A DNA stretch of 64,000 bases from positions 97,749 through 161,748 of the forward strand of contig USLU01000003.1 in assembly GCA_900555635.1 (NCBI GenBank). Direction: 5' to 3'. Below the pieces are notes generated by a model, which was not told the origin of the DNA, did not search any database, and was given only the letters and a program-made list of their open reading frames with translations. Below are positions 63,617 through 64,000 of this stretch, piece after piece (the first letter of the stretch is position 1; each line of letters opens with the position of its first letter). Source of the DNA: an uncultured Bacteroides sp. (GTDB lineage: Bacteria > Bacteroidota > Bacteroidia > Bacteroidales > Bacteroidaceae). The position numbers and the translations under genes are program-made.

Positions 63617-64000
63617 TTATTTTAGAAAACCTAATTCATTGATGAATACGATTGCGATACCTATCGGTGCAATATACCTCAAAATGAATATTAATATTTT
63701 GTAGATAGGGACCTTTAGAGTTCCGTTATTGCTTATTTCATCCCATACAATTTTCTTGTTCAGATACCAGCCGGTAAAGATGGAGATAAAGAATCCACCC
63801 AAAGGCAACATAATTTTGGCGGTAACGAAATCGAATAGGTCGAATAAATTCATTCTGAATATAGTGTAATCTTTGCCGACTCCAAGAGAGAGTGAACAGA
63901 ATACCCCCAAGACAATACAACCGGTTGTAACCAGTAAGGCAGCTTTACTGCGTGTCAGCTTGAACTCTTCGTGTAAATAAGCCGTCACCACTTCGTGTCC
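63617..64000 (-). CDS. Sodium-dependent transporter, NSS/SNF family (C-terminal part)
   Basis: The frame is open through the window edge, giving 127 residues (GHEVVTAYLHEEFKLTRSKA to ELGFLK). At least three membrane helices are visible, including LFDLFDFVTAKIMLPLGGFFISIFTGWYL, followed by a short C-terminal helix, matching the end of neurotransmitter:sodium symporter homologues. The substrate, often an amino acid, is unknown. The N-terminus lies outside the window. Confidence 0.75.
   Translation of the reverse strand, partial: GHEVVTAYLHEEFKLTRSKAALLVTTGCIVLGVFCSLSLGVGKDYTIFRMNLFDLFDFVTAKIMLPLGGFFISIFTGWYLNKKIVWDEISNNGTLKVPIYKILIFILRYIAPIGIAIVFINELGFLK

Overview
The window looks like a chromosomal stretch of a gut Bacteroides (Bacteroidota). 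It carries three SusC/SusD pairs, lipoproteins with short lipoboxes, AT-rich promoters of the Bacteroides type (-7 TAnnTTTG, -33 TTTG), almost no Shine-Dalgarno sequences, and the low-complexity intergenic hairpins common in this genus. I do not name a species.

Layout. (1) 1-6.1 kb: a partial CPA2 cation/proton antiporter (minus strand), then a self-contained invertible DNA element at 1465..3009. Its two perfect 29-bp inverted repeats enclose a tyrosine recombinase and one strong outward promoter. Beyond it is a 955-aa surface lipoprotein resembling the phase-variable S-layer proteins of Bacteroides. In the orientation given here the promoter faces the antiporter and away from the lipoprotein, so the lipoprotein should be OFF. 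(2) 6.1-9.7 kb: an OmpA-family protein, glycyl-tRNA synthetase and an FKBP lipoprotein. (3) 10.2-32.3 kb: fourteen minus-strand genes that read as a peptidoglycan (murein) salvage cluster. They are two NamZ exo-muramidases, an Amidase_3-type amidase, a serine-hydrolase/SGNH fusion, AmpG, a SpoIID/LytB protein without a signal peptide, a sodium/solute symporter, an HGSNAT-like membrane protein (MurT-like), MurK-type kinase, MurQ etherase, a D-lactate-dehydrogenase-like FAD/FeS protein broken by a frameshift, a HIT-like DUF4922 protein, a glycosyltransferase, and a phosphoesterase with a PQQ-like propeller. (4) 32.6-57.9 kb: an M57-like protease lipoprotein, three SusC/SusD pairs, an esterase-like protein with a purple-acid-phosphatase-like partner, an AAA-ATPase/PD-(D/E)XK protein, a small secreted protein, and a second MurK-like kinase. 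(5) 57.9-64 kb: housekeeping genes asd, a Kef-type antiporter, tcdA, a lolD-like ATPase, an HhH protein and a partial NSS transporter.

How the genes work together. Outer-membrane SusC/D pumps would import muropeptides. Amidases and NamZ would cut MurNAc from chains and peptides in the periplasm. AmpG, the symporter or the MurT-like protein would cross the inner membrane. Kinase and MurQ would then yield GlcNAc-6-P and D-lactate, the latter oxidised by the (here broken) D-lactate dehydrogenase. The main new evidence for linking regions 3 and 4 is a gap-free 74-bp promoter block shared by three operons: the namZ2 operon, the phosphatase/esterase operon and susC3. All three SusC genes also share a conserved 5' leader with an AGTTC-N5-GAACT inverted repeat. 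All functional links are inferences from sequence and family knowledge; no searches were run.
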